From assembly GCF_900114375.1 (NCBI RefSeq), contig NZ_FOSV01000019.1, positions 1 to 64,000 on the forward strand: 64,000 nucleotides of DNA, read 5' to 3'. Source of the DNA: Methylorubrum salsuginis (GTDB lineage Bacteria > Pseudomonadota > Alphaproteobacteria > Rhizobiales > Beijerinckiaceae). The notes beneath the pieces are model-generated. The model was not told the origin of the DNA. It made no database searches and worked only from the letters and a program-made list of their open reading frames with translations. Each line of letters begins with the position of its first letter. The stretch's first letter is position 1. Shown piece by piece: positions 46,606 through 55,728 of the stretch. The translations under genes were made by a program, and so were the position numbers.

Positions 46606-47175
46606 ATGACAGAGAAGCCCCTGGCGATTTATCGCCCGGTTTTCGTCCTGTGGGTTGCTCTGTTGCACCAGCTACCCTGGCAATTGTTCTTCACCTTTGC
46701 CGTCGGCGTTCCGCTCATCGACATTTTCGCAAAACCAGTTCGGTCTTTGCTCGGCAAGCCAACGACACTGTGGGACGTTTTTCTGCCATATATCATCATG
46801 TTCTGCCTGATTTTTATCCTGTATCCGATCGTCGTCTGCATAGCGCGGGCGATGAACTATCGGACGACGGTCTACCGCGTCTATGCTGATCGCCTCGAGA
46901 TCGAGGAAGGCTTTCTCACCATTCATGCCAAGCGGCTGATGTTCCGCGACGTGCGCGAGGTGTCGCTGCGGCGCGGCGTGCTTCAGCGCGGCGCCGGCCT
47001 GGGCTCCGTCTATCTCGCCACGCAGGCCACGGGGAACAGTCCGTCGTGGAATCCCTACGCCCAGTTCGGCATGGGCAGCACCTTCGGCAGCGGCGCGCTG
47101 ATCCGGGACATCCCGGAGGCGGGCGAAGCCTACGAGCGCCTGCGCGGCCTCATGGACGCGGCCCGCCGCGATTGA
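46606..47175 (+). CDS. PH-like domain membrane protein
   Basis: A 189-residue protein with two or three N-terminal helices ([40 protein letters not shown]) followed by a bacterial PH-like (bPH2/YdbS-type) domain: [40 protein letters not shown] and [12 protein letters not shown]. Its role is unknown; such proteins often sit in the inner membrane. The first half is lower in GC than the neighbours. It lies 52 bases before miaB on the same strand and may be co-transcribed. Confidence 0.7.
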   Translation: MTEKPLAIYRPVFVLWVALLHQLPWQLFFTFAVGVPLIDIFAKPVRSLLGKPTTLWDVFLPYIIMFCLIFILYPIVVCIARAMNYRTTVYRVYADRLEIEEGFLTIHAKRLMFRDVREVSLRRGVLQRGAGLGSVYLATQATGNSPSWNPYAQFGMGSTFGSGALIRDIPEAGEAYERLRGLMDAARRD

Positions 47176-47227
47176 CGCCGCGACGGCTTCCGAGAAATAT
47201 GTTAGGCGCACCGGAACATTCGAACCG

Positions 47228-48616
47228 ATGAGTGGCAGTCCTGCGGCTCCGTGCCGGCTGCCTCGGGATGCGATCTTGAAGAAAGCCTACGTCAAGTCCT
47301 ACGGCTGTCAGATGAACGCCTACGACGCCGGCCGGATGGCCGACGTGCTGGCGGCCGAGGGGTACAGCGCCACCGAGGCGGTGGAGGAGGCCGACATCGT
47401 CGTCCTCAACACCTGCCACATCCGCGAGAAGGCCGCCGAGAAGGTTTATTCCGAGCTTGGGCGGCTGCGCGTGCTGAAAGGCGAGCGGGCGGAAGCCGGC
47501 CGGGAGACGAAGATCGTCGTGGCGGGCTGCGTCGCGCAGGCCGAGGGACGCGAGATCCTTTCGCGCGCGCCGGCCGTGGACGTGGTGGTGGGCCCGCAGA
47601 GCTACCATCGACTGCCCGACCTGCTGCGCCGCTCCCGCGAGGGCCGCGTCGTCGACACCGAATTCCCGCTGGAGGACAAGTTCGACCACCTTCCGGCGCG
47701 GCGCAATCGCGGCGTCACCGGCTTCCTCACGGTGCAGGAGGGCTGCGACAAGTTCTGCGCCTTCTGCGTGGTGCCCTATACCCGCGGCGCCGAGGTGTCG
47801 CGTTCGGTCGCGGCGGTGGTCGAGGAGGCGCGCCGCCTCGTCGCCGACGGAGTGCGCGAGATCACGCTGATCGGCCAGAACGTCAACGCCTATCACGGCG
47901 ACGGCGCCGACGGCGCGCCCGCGACCCTGGGCATCCTGATGGACGCGCTGGCGCAGGTGCCGGGCCTCTTGCGCCTGCGCTACACCACCAGCCACCCCAA
48001 CGACTTCGCCGACGATCTCATCGCCGCCCACGCCCACAACCCGCTGGTGATGCCCTACCTGCATCTGCCGGTGCAGTCGGGTTCCGACCGCATCCTGCAC
48101 GCGATGAACCGGCGCCATACCGGCGACGCCTATCGCCGGCTGATCGCGCGCATCCGCGACGCGCGCCCCGACATCGCCCTGTCCTCGGACTTCATCGTCG
48201 GCTTCCCCGGCGAGACCGACGCCGACTTTGCCGAGACCATGCGGCTCGTGTCCGACATCGGCTTCGCCGCCGCCTTCTCGTTCAAGTACAGCCCCCGCGC
48301 CGGCACGCCCGCGGCCGAGCGCGAGGACGCGGTGCCGGAGAGCGTGAAGACCGAGCGGCTGGCGGAACTGCAAAAGCTCCTCGACGCCCAGCGCCACGCC
48401 TTCAACGAGGCCGCGGTCGGGACCGTCGCCGAGATTCTGGTCGAGAAGGTCGGACGTCATCCGGGGCAGGTCGCGGGCAAGACGCCGCATCTCCAGGCGG
48501 TACAGTTCGACGCACCCGCCTCCACCATCGGGACATTGGTGCCCGTGCGGATCGTGCGTTCGGGCTCGAACAGCCTGTTCGGGGAGAGGTTGCCCGATGC
48601 GGCCGCCGCCGCATGA
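47228..48616 (+). CDS. miaB: tRNA-2-methylthio-N6-dimethylallyladenosine synthase MiaB
   Basis: A 462-residue radical-SAM methylthiotransferase that adds the 2-methylthio group to i6A37. The N-terminal UPF0004 domain has CxxNxxDxE-like [35 protein letters not shown] and [10 protein letters not shown] cysteines for one 4Fe-4S cluster; the radical-SAM cluster motif is [15 protein letters not shown]. The TRAM domain is at the C-terminus. A TTG at 47276 would remove a non-conserved 16-residue leader. phoH follows. Confidence 0.95.
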   Translation: MSGSPAAPCRLPRDAILKKAYVKSYGCQMNAYDAGRMADVLAAEGYSATEAVEEADIVVLNTCHIREKAAEKVYSELGRLRVLKGERAEAGRETKIVVAGCVAQAEGREILSRAPAVDVVVGPQSYHRLPDLLRRSREGRVVDTEFPLEDKFDHLPARRNRGVTGFLTVQEGCDKFCAFCVVPYTRGAEVSRSVAAVVEEARRLVADGVREITLIGQNVNAYHGDGADGAPATLGILMDALAQVPGLLRLRYTTSHPNDFADDLIAAHAHNPLVMPYLHLPVQSGSDRILHAMNRRHTGDAYRRLIARIRDARPDIALSSDFIVGFPGETDADFAETMRLVSDIGFAAAFSFKYSPRAGTPAAEREDAVPESVKTERLAELQKLLDAQRHAFNEAAVGTVAEILVEKVGRHPGQVAGKTPHLQAVQFDAPASTIGTLVPVRIVRSGSNSLFGERLPDAAAAA

Positions 48617-48652
48617 CCTATATAGGAATGCACCGAGGCAGGAATCTTCTTT

Positions 48653-49759
48653 GTGCCGATTGACGTTGCGTCCGCCCGCGGCCCCGCCGGCCGCGGCAAA
48701 AGCTCCTCCGCCGGGCGCCCCGGCCTCGCCGAGACCGTCGAGGTCTCGCTGACCTTCGACGACAACCGCCTCGCCAGCCTGGTCTTCGGCCAGTACGACC
48801 AGAACGTCGCGCATATCGAGCGGCGGCTCGGCATCACCGGCACGGCGCTCGGTAACCACCTCGTGCTCAAAGGAGCGCCCGACGCGGCGGAAAAGGCCCG
48901 GCGGGTGTTCGAGCGGCTCTATGTCCGCGTCCAGAAGGGCGGTACGACCCTGACCGTCGGCGACGTGGACGGGGTGATCCAGGAGGTCACCGTTCAGGGC
49001 AACCTGTTCCCGTCCGCCGAGATCGCCGCCGATCCGGGCCGCGAGCATTTCGAGCAGATCGCCACCCGCAAGCGCGGCGCCGTGCGCGCCCGCAACGCGG
49101 CGCAGAGCGAGTACATCAAGCTCTTACGCGCGAACGAGCTGGTCTTCGCCGAAGGTCCCGCCGGCACCGGCAAGACTTGGCTCGCGGTGGGCCACGCCGT
49201 CTCGCTGCTGGAGCAGGGCCATGCCGAGCGGCTGATCCTGTCGCGCCCGGCGGTCGAGGCCGGTGAGCGCCTCGGCTTCCTGCCGGGCGACATGCGCGAG
49301 AAGGTCGATCCGTATCTGCGGCCGATCTACGACGCGCTCTACGACTTCATGGAGGCCCGCCACGTCGATCGCGGCCTGCAGACCGGCATCATCGAGATCG
49401 CCCCGCTGGCCTTCATGCGCGGGCGTACCCTGACCAACGCCGTCGTGCTGCTCGACGAGGCGCAGAACACCACCTCGATGCAGATGAAGATGTTCCTGAC
49501 GCGATTGGGCGAGAACTCGCGCATGATCATCACCGGCGATCCGAGCCAGATCGATCTGCCGCCGGGCCAGAAATCGGGGCTCGTGGAGGCGGTCAACGTG
49601 CTCGACGGCGTCGAGGGCATCGGCCGGGTGCGCTTCCGCGACGTGGACGTGGTCCGCCACGATCTCGTGCGCCGCATCGTGACGGCCTACGAGAAGGCCG
49701 CCCATGGCGAGGGCGAGCACGACCGAAACCCGAACCCGCGGCGTCGGCCGCTGGCGTAG
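48653..49759 (+). CDS. phoH: PhoH-like protein (PhoH/YbeZ ATPase)
   Basis: A 368-residue PhoH-family protein with an N-terminal KH-like segment (LTFDDNRLASLVFGQYDQNV) and a C-terminal P-loop ATPase: FAEGPAGTGKTWLAVGHAVS (Walker A GPAGTGKT), AFMRGRTLTNAVVLLDEAQN (Walker B) and MIITGDPSQIDLPPGQKSGL. It starts at GTG 48653, 36 bases after miaB. In most alphaproteobacteria phoH is followed by ybeY and corC; here neither appears, and the transcript ends at a convergent gene. Confidence 0.93.
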   Translation: MPIDVASARGPAGRGKSSSAGRPGLAETVEVSLTFDDNRLASLVFGQYDQNVAHIERRLGITGTALGNHLVLKGAPDAAEKARRVFERLYVRVQKGGTTLTVGDVDGVIQEVTVQGNLFPSAEIAADPGREHFEQIATRKRGAVRARNAAQSEYIKLLRANELVFAEGPAGTGKTWLAVGHAVSLLEQGHAERLILSRPAVEAGERLGFLPGDMREKVDPYLRPIYDALYDFMEARHVDRGLQTGIIEIAPLAFMRGRTLTNAVVLLDEAQNTTSMQMKMFLTRLGENSRMIITGDPSQIDLPPGQKSGLVEAVNVLDGVEGIGRVRFRDVDVVRHDLVRRIVTAYEKAAHGEGEHDRNPNPRRRPLA

Positions 49760-49821
49760 GGTCCTCGTCGGGTCTCGCCCCGCGACGATCGCGCAAGGCG
49801 AGACCGGCGTACCCCGAGAGA

Positions 49822-50169
49822 TCAGCGCAGCGGCGGCGAGCGGTAGGCCGGGGCCAGCATGTAGGTCTCGGAGTTCCGGCGCGGGCCCTGCGGCGTCAGA
49901 ACTTTCATGTCGTTGTAGTAGTCGTTGCCGGTGACGCCGAAGCTGCCGCCGTTCATCACGGTCGGGACCGGCACGGCGCCGATGGCGCGCAGATCACGAC
50001 CGTCCGTGCTCATCGGCGGGCCGGCGAAGCGGCTGGTGTCGGGATCGGGCTGGAGCACCTGCGGTCCGGTCCGCTCGCCGTAGCGGAGGTCGCCCACGCC
50101 CTGGGCGAGGGCGGTGTCGGCGATCGTCAAACCGAGCAGGGCGGCGAGGACGAGGCGGGTATGGGCCAC
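49822..50169 (-). CDS. secreted protein of unknown function
   Basis: A 115-residue exported protein with a signal peptide (LVLAALLGLTIADTALA). The mature part is Gly/Pro/Arg-rich and hydrophilic (RYGERTGPQVLQPDPDTS, AVPVPTVMNGGSFGVTG, NDYYNDMKVLTPQGP). It starts at GTG 50169, supported by AAGGAG four bases upstream of the start region (AAGGAGCCACCC). I do not recognise the family. It is convergent with phoH. Confidence 0.65.
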   Translation of the reverse strand: MAHTRLVLAALLGLTIADTALAQGVGDLRYGERTGPQVLQPDPDTSRFAGPPMSTDGRDLRAIGAVPVPTVMNGGSFGVTGNDYYNDMKVLTPQGPRRNSETYMLAPAYRSPPLR

Positions 50170-50276
50170 GGGTGGCTCCTTCACGAAGGGCGTCTGTTTC
50201 GGCTCCCCGCCGTGGCGGGAGGGCGCTGTCTGTCGGCTTCGATCAAGTCTGAGATGTGACAAGGAAGGCTTTACGT

Positions 50277-50492
50277 TCAGCCCTTCGACTGGAGCACCGT
50301 GCGGCGCTCGCGCAGGCGCGGCTCGCAGCCGGTCTGGTAGGCGTTCAGGACGAGAGGCTTCGTCGTGCAGTCATAGGCCTCATCGGGCGAGGGCGCGGGC
50401 ACGGGGTCGCGGGCCACGATCGGGTGCGGGGCGCAGGCGCCGGTTGCGGCGCCGGCGAGCGCCAGGGCGGCGAAGAGCTTCAGGCGGCGCAT
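50277..50492 (-). CDS. small lipoprotein of unknown function
   Basis: A 71-residue protein. The lipobox LAGAATGAC around residue 19 is degenerate but plausible, followed by a short mature part with two more cysteines (YDCTTKPLVLNAYQTGCEP) and a basic C-terminus. ATG at 50492. It lies about 110 bases upstream of the other small secreted gene on the same strand. No family is recognised; the Cys pattern could form one disulfide. Confidence 0.6.
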   Translation of the reverse strand: MRRLKLFAALALAGAATGACAPHPIVARDPVPAPSPDEAYDCTTKPLVLNAYQTGCEPRLRERRTVLQSKG

Positions 50493-50731
50493 GCGAATCC
50501 TCGGGGCACAGACCGGCCGCCGGATCGGAACCCTGCGGCGGAACGGGAGAAGACCCTGCGGACGGCGAGGCCCACTGACAAGCTTCCCCGGAGGCTCGCG
50601 CGGGGAGCGGGGCGCGATTGCGGGGGGCTGTCGCCCCGCCGCAACATTTTCGGCCGACCGCCCGCATCACAACGGCATGACGGCGGACGCGGCCTCCGGC
50701 TTAACGCGGGGGCCGCGCAACCCAGAAGGAA
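50493..50731. other. 239-base gap before the aminotransferase stop
   Basis: This gap holds the probable promoter of the small lipoprotein gene (minus strand) and the end of the aminotransferase transcript. GC-rich; no terminator with a T-run and no ORF with gene-like composition are visible. Confidence 0.3.
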
Positions 50732-51952
50732 TCAAACCGCCTTCTGCATCGGCACGACGTTGTGCAGCGTGCGGTCTGAGTTGTCGAAGAACCGGCGGAC
50801 GTTGCGCGCCGCCTGCCGGATCCGCTGCTCGTTCTCGACGAGCGCGATGCGGACGTAATCGTCGCCGTGCTCGCCGAAGCCGATGCCCGGCGCCACCGCC
50901 ACGTCGGACTTCTCCAGCAGGAGCTTGGAGAATTCCAGGCTGCCGAGCGGCCGGTACTTCTCGGGAATCGGCACCCAGGCGAACATGGAGGCCTGCGGCA
51001 CCGGCAGCTTCCAGCCGGCCTTGCCGAACGATTCGATCAGCGCGTCGCGGCGCTTCTTGTAGGTGGCCCGCATCTCCTGGATGCAATCGTCCGGTCCGTT
51101 CAGCGCGGCGGTGGCCGCCACCTGGATCGGCGTGAAGGCGCCGTAATCGAGGTAGGACTTCACCCGCGTCAGCGCCGCAAGCAGGCGCTCGTTGCCGACC
51201 GCGAAACCCATGCGCCAGCCGGCCATGGAGAAGGTCTTCGAGAGCGAAGTGAATTCCACCGTCACGTCGATGGCGCCCGGCACCTGCAGCACGGAGGGCG
51301 GCGGGTCGTTGTCGTCGAAATAGACCTCGGCGTAGGCGAGATCCGACAGCAGGATCAGCTCGTGCTTCTTCGCGAACGCGACGAGGTCGCGGTAGAAATC
51401 GAGGCCCGCGACATAGGCCGTCGGGTTCGAGGGATAGCAGACCACGAGCGCGACCGGCTTCGGGATCGAATGCGCCACGGCCTTCTCCAGGGCCGGGAAC
51501 ATCGCCGGGGTCGGCTCGGCCGGAACGGAGCGGATCACGCCGCCCGCCATCAGGAAGCCGAAGGCGTGGATCGGGTAGCTCGGGTTGGGCACGAGCACCA
51601 CGTCGCCCGGCGCGGTGATCGCCTGGGCCATGTTGGCGAAGCCTTCCTTGGAGCCGAGCGTCGCCACGACCTGCGTGTCGGGGTTCAGGCTCACGCCGAA
51701 GCGGCGCTGGTAGTAATTGGCCTGGGCCCGGCGCAGGCCGGCGATGCCCTTGGAGGCCGAGTAGCGGTCGGTGCGCGGCTTGCCCGCGGTCTCGACCAGC
51801 TTCTCGATGACGTGGCGCGGCGCGTCGAGATCCGGGTTGCCCATGCCGAGATCGATGATGTCGGCGCCCTGGGCTCGGGCGGCGGCCTTGATCCGGTTCA
51901 CCTGCTCGAAGACGTAAGGCGGAAGGCGCTTGATGCGGTGGAAATCGGTCAT
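50732..51952 (-). CDS. PLP-dependent aminotransferase, AlaC-like
   Basis: A 406-residue fold-type I aminotransferase. It begins DFHRIKRLPPYVFEQVNRIK, followed by DIIDLGMGNPDLDAP, YSASKGIAGLRRAQANYY, the active-site Lys block SLSKTFSMAGWRMGFAVGN and the Arg-containing C-terminal VRIALVENEQRIRQAARN. The pattern is that of the AlaC/YfdZ group, which makes alanine from pyruvate and glutamate; LL-DAP aminotransferases are close relatives. The leader between the start and 52060 contains a strong hairpin on the opposite strand orientation. Confidence 0.9.
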   Translation of the reverse strand: MTDFHRIKRLPPYVFEQVNRIKAAARAQGADIIDLGMGNPDLDAPRHVIEKLVETAGKPRTDRYSASKGIAGLRRAQANYYQRRFGVSLNPDTQVVATLGSKEGFANMAQAITAPGDVVLVPNPSYPIHAFGFLMAGGVIRSVPAEPTPAMFPALEKAVAHSIPKPVALVVCYPSNPTAYVAGLDFYRDLVAFAKKHELILLSDLAYAEVYFDDNDPPPSVLQVPGAIDVTVEFTSLSKTFSMAGWRMGFAVGNERLLAALTRVKSYLDYGAFTPIQVAATAALNGPDDCIQEMRATYKKRRDALIESFGKAGWKLPVPQASMFAWVPIPEKYRPLGSLEFSKLLLEKSDVAVAPGIGFGEHGDDYVRIALVENEQRIRQAARNVRRFFDNSDRTLHNVVPMQKAV

Positions 51953-52024
51953 GGCGGGTTCTGTCCGGTGTCGCGGAACGCTTCCCCCCGCGTGGCGTCG
52001 GCGGCAGGGAATCGGAGTGTTTAC

Positions 52025-52056
52025 CATCGGCGCGCTCACGCGCCGATGGGTTTTTT
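52025..52056 (+). terminator. terminator-like hairpin with no upstream plus-strand gene
   Basis: Perfect arms catcggcgcg (52025-52034) and cgcgccgatg (52039-52048) around CTCA are followed by gg and a run of six T on the + strand. This is a classical terminator for a rightward transcript, but both neighbours are on the minus strand. It lies 73-104 bases before the aminotransferase start, so on the other strand it would be a leader hairpin. Confidence 0.6.
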
Positions 52057-52204
52057 AGTTGGCCTCAGTCGCCGGCGCCCGCATCCGCGGGCTTAGGCTT
52101 CTCGCTCCGCTAGACGCCTCGGCGTGGCCGAGGCCGCTGCGCGGGGCGCTCTGCGCGCCCGGCCATACGGTGCTACCGCACCCTCGACCTTGATTGTGTC
52201 CCGG
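52057..52204. other. structured intergenic stretch before the lipoprotein stop
   Basis: The 148 bases contain several local palindromes in a row: cccgcatccgcggg, gcctcggcgtggccgaggc, gcgctctgcgcgc and tacggtgctaccgca. They could be a dispersed repeat, the 3' end of the minus-strand lipoprotein mRNA or a small RNA. Nothing coding is evident. Confidence 0.3.
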
Positions 52205-52552
52205 TCACTGCGGCGGCGCGAGCCCCTGCGCGGTGGCCTTGGCCGCGCTCTCGGCGGCCCGGCCCTTGGCCTCGTTGCGGCTGCGGGCGTTCTCGAGTTC
52301 GGATTGGAGCGCTTTCATCCCCTCGGCGCTGCGGGTGCGGGTGGGTCGCGGCGCCGATTCGCCGACCGGCATGTAACCGGCATCCGCCTTGCGCGAGGCG
52401 GCGACGAAATCCGGCGCCTGCGTCTCCTTCGGACCGTAGCCCGCGCCGACGAAGGCCGCCTTCATCGGGTTGACGTCACTCGAGCAGCCGGCCGCGAGCG
52501 CCAGAACCGGCACGGCCAGGGCGACGGCGCGGAAAGTGGGGCTCACGAGCAT
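52205..52552 (-). CDS. lipoprotein of unknown function
   Basis: A 115-residue outer-membrane or periplasmic lipoprotein. The lipobox LALAAGC at about residue 17-23 is clear. The mature part is Ala/Arg/Glu-rich and helical (MKALQSELENARSRNEAKGR). No family is recognised. ATG at 52552. It lies divergently from phaC, 127 bases away. Confidence 0.65.
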   Translation of the reverse strand: MLVSPTFRAVALAVPVLALAAGCSSDVNPMKAAFVGAGYGPKETQAPDFVAASRKADAGYMPVGESAPRPTRTRSAEGMKALQSELENARSRNEAKGRAAESAAKATAQGLAPPQ

Positions 52553-52679
52553 GACAACGGTCTGGAAATGGGATGTGCGGACGGCGACATCTCCTGCCTG
52601 GAGCGTTAAATTGTCGGAAACGAGGCTCGTCGCGTCCCTCCGGACGGAAAGGTGAGCCGAGACGGGAGGATGGACTCGC

Positions 52680-54473
52680 GTGGCCACGGAGCGGACCAGC
52701 CCGGCAGCACCGGATTTCGAGACGATCGCCCGAAACGCCAACCAATTGGCCGAGAGCTTCCGGCAGACGGCGCTCCAGCCGTTCGAGAAGATGGGGCAGG
52801 GCGGCGCGGTGCAGGGCGCCGACGAGATCGACGAGATGACCCGCACCCTCACCAAGGTTGCGGAGACATGGCTCTCCGATCCCGAGAAGGCCGTGCGGGC
52901 CCAGACTCGGCTGACCGAATCCTTCGCCGCCCTGTGGGCCTCCACCGCCGCGCGGATGCAGGGACAGCAGCCGCAGCCCGTCGCGGCGCCTGACGCGAAG
53001 GACAAGCGCTTCGCCCACGAGGATTGGACCAAGAATCCGCTCTTCGACATCATCAAGCAGAGCTATTTCATCTTCAGCCGCTGGGCCGAGGAGCTGGTCG
53101 AGAAGGCCGAGGGGCTCGACGAGCACACCCGCCACAAGGCGGAGTTCTACCTGCGCCAGCTTCTCTCGGCCTATTCGCCCTCGAACTTCGTGATGACCAA
53201 CCCCGAACTCCTGCGCCAGACGCTGGAGGAAGGCGGGGCGAATCTCGTGCGCGGCATGAAGATGCTGCAGGAGGACATCCAGGCCGGCGGCGGCCAGCTC
53301 CGCGTGCGCCAGACCGATCTCAACGCCTTCACCTTCGGCGAGGACGTGGCGGTCACGCCGGGCGAGGTTGTGTTCCGCAACGAGCTGATGGAGCTGATCC
53401 AGTACGCGCCCAAGACCGAGACCGTGCTGAAGCGCCCGCTCCTGATCGTGCCGCCCTGGATCAACAAGTTCTACATTCTCGATCTCAACCCGCAGAAGAG
53501 CCTCATCGGCTGGATGGTCAGCCAGGGCATCACCGTGTTCGTAATCTCCTGGGTCAACCCGGACGAGCGCCACCGCGACAAGGATTTCGAGTCCTACATG
53601 CGCGAGGGCATCGAGACGGCGATCGACATGATCGGCGTCGCCACCGGGGAGAGCGAAGTCTCGGCCGCGGGCTACTGCGTCGGCGGCACGCTTCTGGCCG
53701 TCACGCTGGCCTATCAGGCCGCCACCGGCAACCGCCGCATCAAGAATGCGACCTTCCTCACCACGCAGGTCGACTTCACCCACGCGGGCGATCTCAAGGT
53801 GTTCGCCGACGAGGAGCAGATCAAGGTCATCGAGGGGCGGATGGCCGAGCGCGGCTATCTCGAGGGCGCCCGCATGGCCAACGCCTTCAACATGCTGCGA
53901 CCGAACGATCTGATCTGGTCTTACGTCGTCAACAACTACGTTAAGGGCAAGGCACCCCAGGCGTTCGACCTACTGTACTGGAACGCCGACGCCACCCGGA
54001 TGCCGGCGGCCAACCATTCCTTCTATCTTCGCAACTGCTACCTCAACAACACCCTGGCCAAGGGTCAGATGGTGCTCGGCAACGTGCGCCTCGATCTGAA
54101 GAAGGTGAAGGCGCCGATCTTCAACCTCGCCACCCGCGAGGACCACATCGCCCCGGCGCTCTCGGTGTTCGAAGGCTCGGGCAAGTTCGGCGGCCGGGTC
54201 GATTACGTGCTGGCGGGCTCCGGCCACATCGCCGGCGTCGTCAACCCGCCGGGCAAGAAGCCCAAATACGGCTTCCGCACCGGCGGCCCGGCCAAGGGCA
54301 AGTTCGAGGACTGGGTCGCCAATGCCACCGAGCACGAGGGTTCGTGGTGGCCCTACTGGTTCCGATGGCTGGAGGAGCAGGCGCCCGAGCGCGTCCCCGC
54401 CCGCATTCCCGGTGAAGGCGCCTTGCCGTCCCTCGGGCCGGCGCCGGGGACCTATGTGCGGATGAAGGCATAG
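52680..54473 (+). CDS. phaC: class I poly(3-hydroxyalkanoate) synthase
   Basis: A 597-residue polymerase that links (R)-3-hydroxyacyl-CoA units, mainly 3-hydroxybutyryl-CoA, into granules. It starts at GTG 52680. The lipase-box-like GYCVGG with nucleophile Cys333, the catalytic Asp in ATREDHIAPALSVF and His in VLAGSGHIAGVVNPP are intact, as are KNPLFDIIKQSYFIFSRWAE and the N-terminal variable domain. The size and motifs fit class I, using PhaC alone; no phaE/phaR subunit is nearby, nor are phaA/phaB. Confidence 0.96.
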   Translation: MATERTSPAAPDFETIARNANQLAESFRQTALQPFEKMGQGGAVQGADEIDEMTRTLTKVAETWLSDPEKAVRAQTRLTESFAALWASTAARMQGQQPQPVAAPDAKDKRFAHEDWTKNPLFDIIKQSYFIFSRWAEELVEKAEGLDEHTRHKAEFYLRQLLSAYSPSNFVMTNPELLRQTLEEGGANLVRGMKMLQEDIQAGGGQLRVRQTDLNAFTFGEDVAVTPGEVVFRNELMELIQYAPKTETVLKRPLLIVPPWINKFYILDLNPQKSLIGWMVSQGITVFVISWVNPDERHRDKDFESYMREGIETAIDMIGVATGESEVSAAGYCVGGTLLAVTLAYQAATGNRRIKNATFLTTQVDFTHAGDLKVFADEEQIKVIEGRMAERGYLEGARMANAFNMLRPNDLIWSYVVNNYVKGKAPQAFDLLYWNADATRMPAANHSFYLRNCYLNNTLAKGQMVLGNVRLDLKKVKAPIFNLATREDHIAPALSVFEGSGKFGGRVDYVLAGSGHIAGVVNPPGKKPKYGFRTGGPAKGKFEDWVANATEHEGSWWPYWFRWLEEQAPERVPARIPGEGALPSLGPAPGTYVRMKA

Positions 54474-54641
54474 GCCGACCCGCACCCGCTCCGCCGAGAA
54501 TCCCGAGCGAAAGCGGGCTGCGCTGTCGCTCGCCGCGACGGCGTGTGGCAGAACCGGCGGCGGCGGGCCGGTCGCTGTCTCGTCGCCCTGTGTCCCTGCA
54601 CGCTGCCGCCCGGCTCGGCGGCGTTTTCCGTCGAGAGTGTC

Positions 54642-55376
54642 GTGACCGCCCCCATCGTCATCTTGGTCGAACCGCAACTCGCGGAAAACATCGGCATGAC
54701 CGCCCGGGCCATGGCGAATTTCGGCCTGTCCGAGTTGCGGCTGGTGGCGCCCAAGAACGGCTGGCCGAAGAAGGGCGTGCGGGAGGCGGCCTCCGGCGCG
54801 ACCCACGTGCTCGATCGGGCGACGGTCTACGCCACGCTGCCCGAGGCGATTGCCGACCTGCACGCCCTGTTCGCCACCACGGCGCGTGAGCGCGGGCAGA
54901 TGAAGCGCGTTCATGCGCCCGAGCCGGCCATGGCGGAGGTTGCCGAACGGATCGGGCGGGGGGAGCGGATCGGGCTGATGTTCGGGCGCGAACGGGTCGG
55001 GCTGACCAACGACGAGGTCTCGCTGGCCGATGCCATCGTGACCTTCCCGGTCACGGAGGAATTCCCGTCGCTCAACCTCGCCCAGGCGGTTCTGCTCATG
55101 GGCTATGAATGGCGGCGCGCCGCTGGGCTTGCGACCCTGCGCTTCTCCGGCGAGATGCTCTCGCCCCCTGCCACGCGCGAGGCGCTGCTGTCGCTGTTCA
55201 CCAGTCTGGAGGCGACGCTGGAGCGGGCCGGGTTCTACCCGCCGGAGAAGCGCGAGATCATCGCCCGCAACATGCGCGACATGCTGCATCGCATGAGCAT
55301 GACCGAGCAGGATGTGCGGACGTTTCGGGGCGCCCTGCGGGCGCTCGACCGCAAGACAGGCACGGGCGCCGAGTAG
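54642..55376 (+). CDS. TrmH-family group 1 RNA methyltransferase (TrmJ-like)
   Basis: A 244-residue SPOUT methyltransferase. It begins TAPIVILVEPQLAENIGMTA at GTG 54642 and has the family segments RAMANFGLSELRLVAPKNGW, TTARERGQMKRVHAPEP and the knot region LMFGRERVGLTNDEVSLADA with VTFPVTEEFPSLNLAQAVLL. TrmJ-type enzymes 2'-O-methylate position 32 of tRNAs. The C-terminal part forms the dimer helix. It lies 168 bases after phaC. An earlier start would add a non-conserved Arg-rich leader. Confidence 0.9.
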   Translation: MTAPIVILVEPQLAENIGMTARAMANFGLSELRLVAPKNGWPKKGVREAASGATHVLDRATVYATLPEAIADLHALFATTARERGQMKRVHAPEPAMAEVAERIGRGERIGLMFGRERVGLTNDEVSLADAIVTFPVTEEFPSLNLAQAVLLMGYEWRRAAGLATLRFSGEMLSPPATREALLSLFTSLEATLERAGFYPPEKREIIARNMRDMLHRMSMTEQDVRTFRGALRALDRKTGTGAE

Positions 55377-55379
55377 CCC

Positions 55380-55727
55380 CTATCGAGATTGCCCGGGGAG
55401 TCCGAACCGGGTCAGGCAGACATGCTTCGACAGGGAGGCCGGCGGGATCGCCACCGCTGGTGTCGTCGCGAACGGCGCCCCAGCCTCGGCGTCCTCGGGG
55501 TCCTTGTAGGCGCCCGGCTTGTAGGTGACGTCGCAGGCGTTGAACTTGTTGCAGACTGACAGCTTGGTGCAGACCGTCTGCCCGGCCCGCTCGTAGACGT
55601 AATAGGTCGCGCCCGAATAGGGCGGCCGGGCGAAGTTCTCGGTGCGCACCGTGATTGCCTCCGCCGCCGCGGCAACCGGCAGGGCAGCGAGGAACACGCC
55701 CAATCCCGAGATCGTAGACGGCCGCAT
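55380..55727 (-). CDS. secreted protein of unknown function
   Basis: A 115-residue exported protein. A signal peptide (GLGVFLAALPVAAAAEA) precedes a short domain with Cys residues in GQTVCTKLSVCNKFNACDV and a last KHVCLTRFGL. The even Cys number could make two disulfides. No family is recognised. It starts one base after the stop of the quinone-oxidoreductase-like gene, so the two form an operon. The stop lies 3 bases from the convergent TrmJ-like gene. Confidence 0.7.
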   Translation of the reverse strand: MRPSTISGLGVFLAALPVAAAAEAITVRTENFARPPYSGATYYVYERAGQTVCTKLSVCNKFNACDVTYKPGAYKDPEDAEAGAPFATTPAVAIPPASLSKHVCLTRFGLPGQSR

Positions 55728-55728
55728 C

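Noticed and set aside
49704-49934. A possible remnant of ybeY overlapping the end of phoH
   Set aside because: The translated sequence (starts MARASTTETRTRG) has none of the YbeY zinc-site residues and runs into the antisense of a secreted-protein gene.
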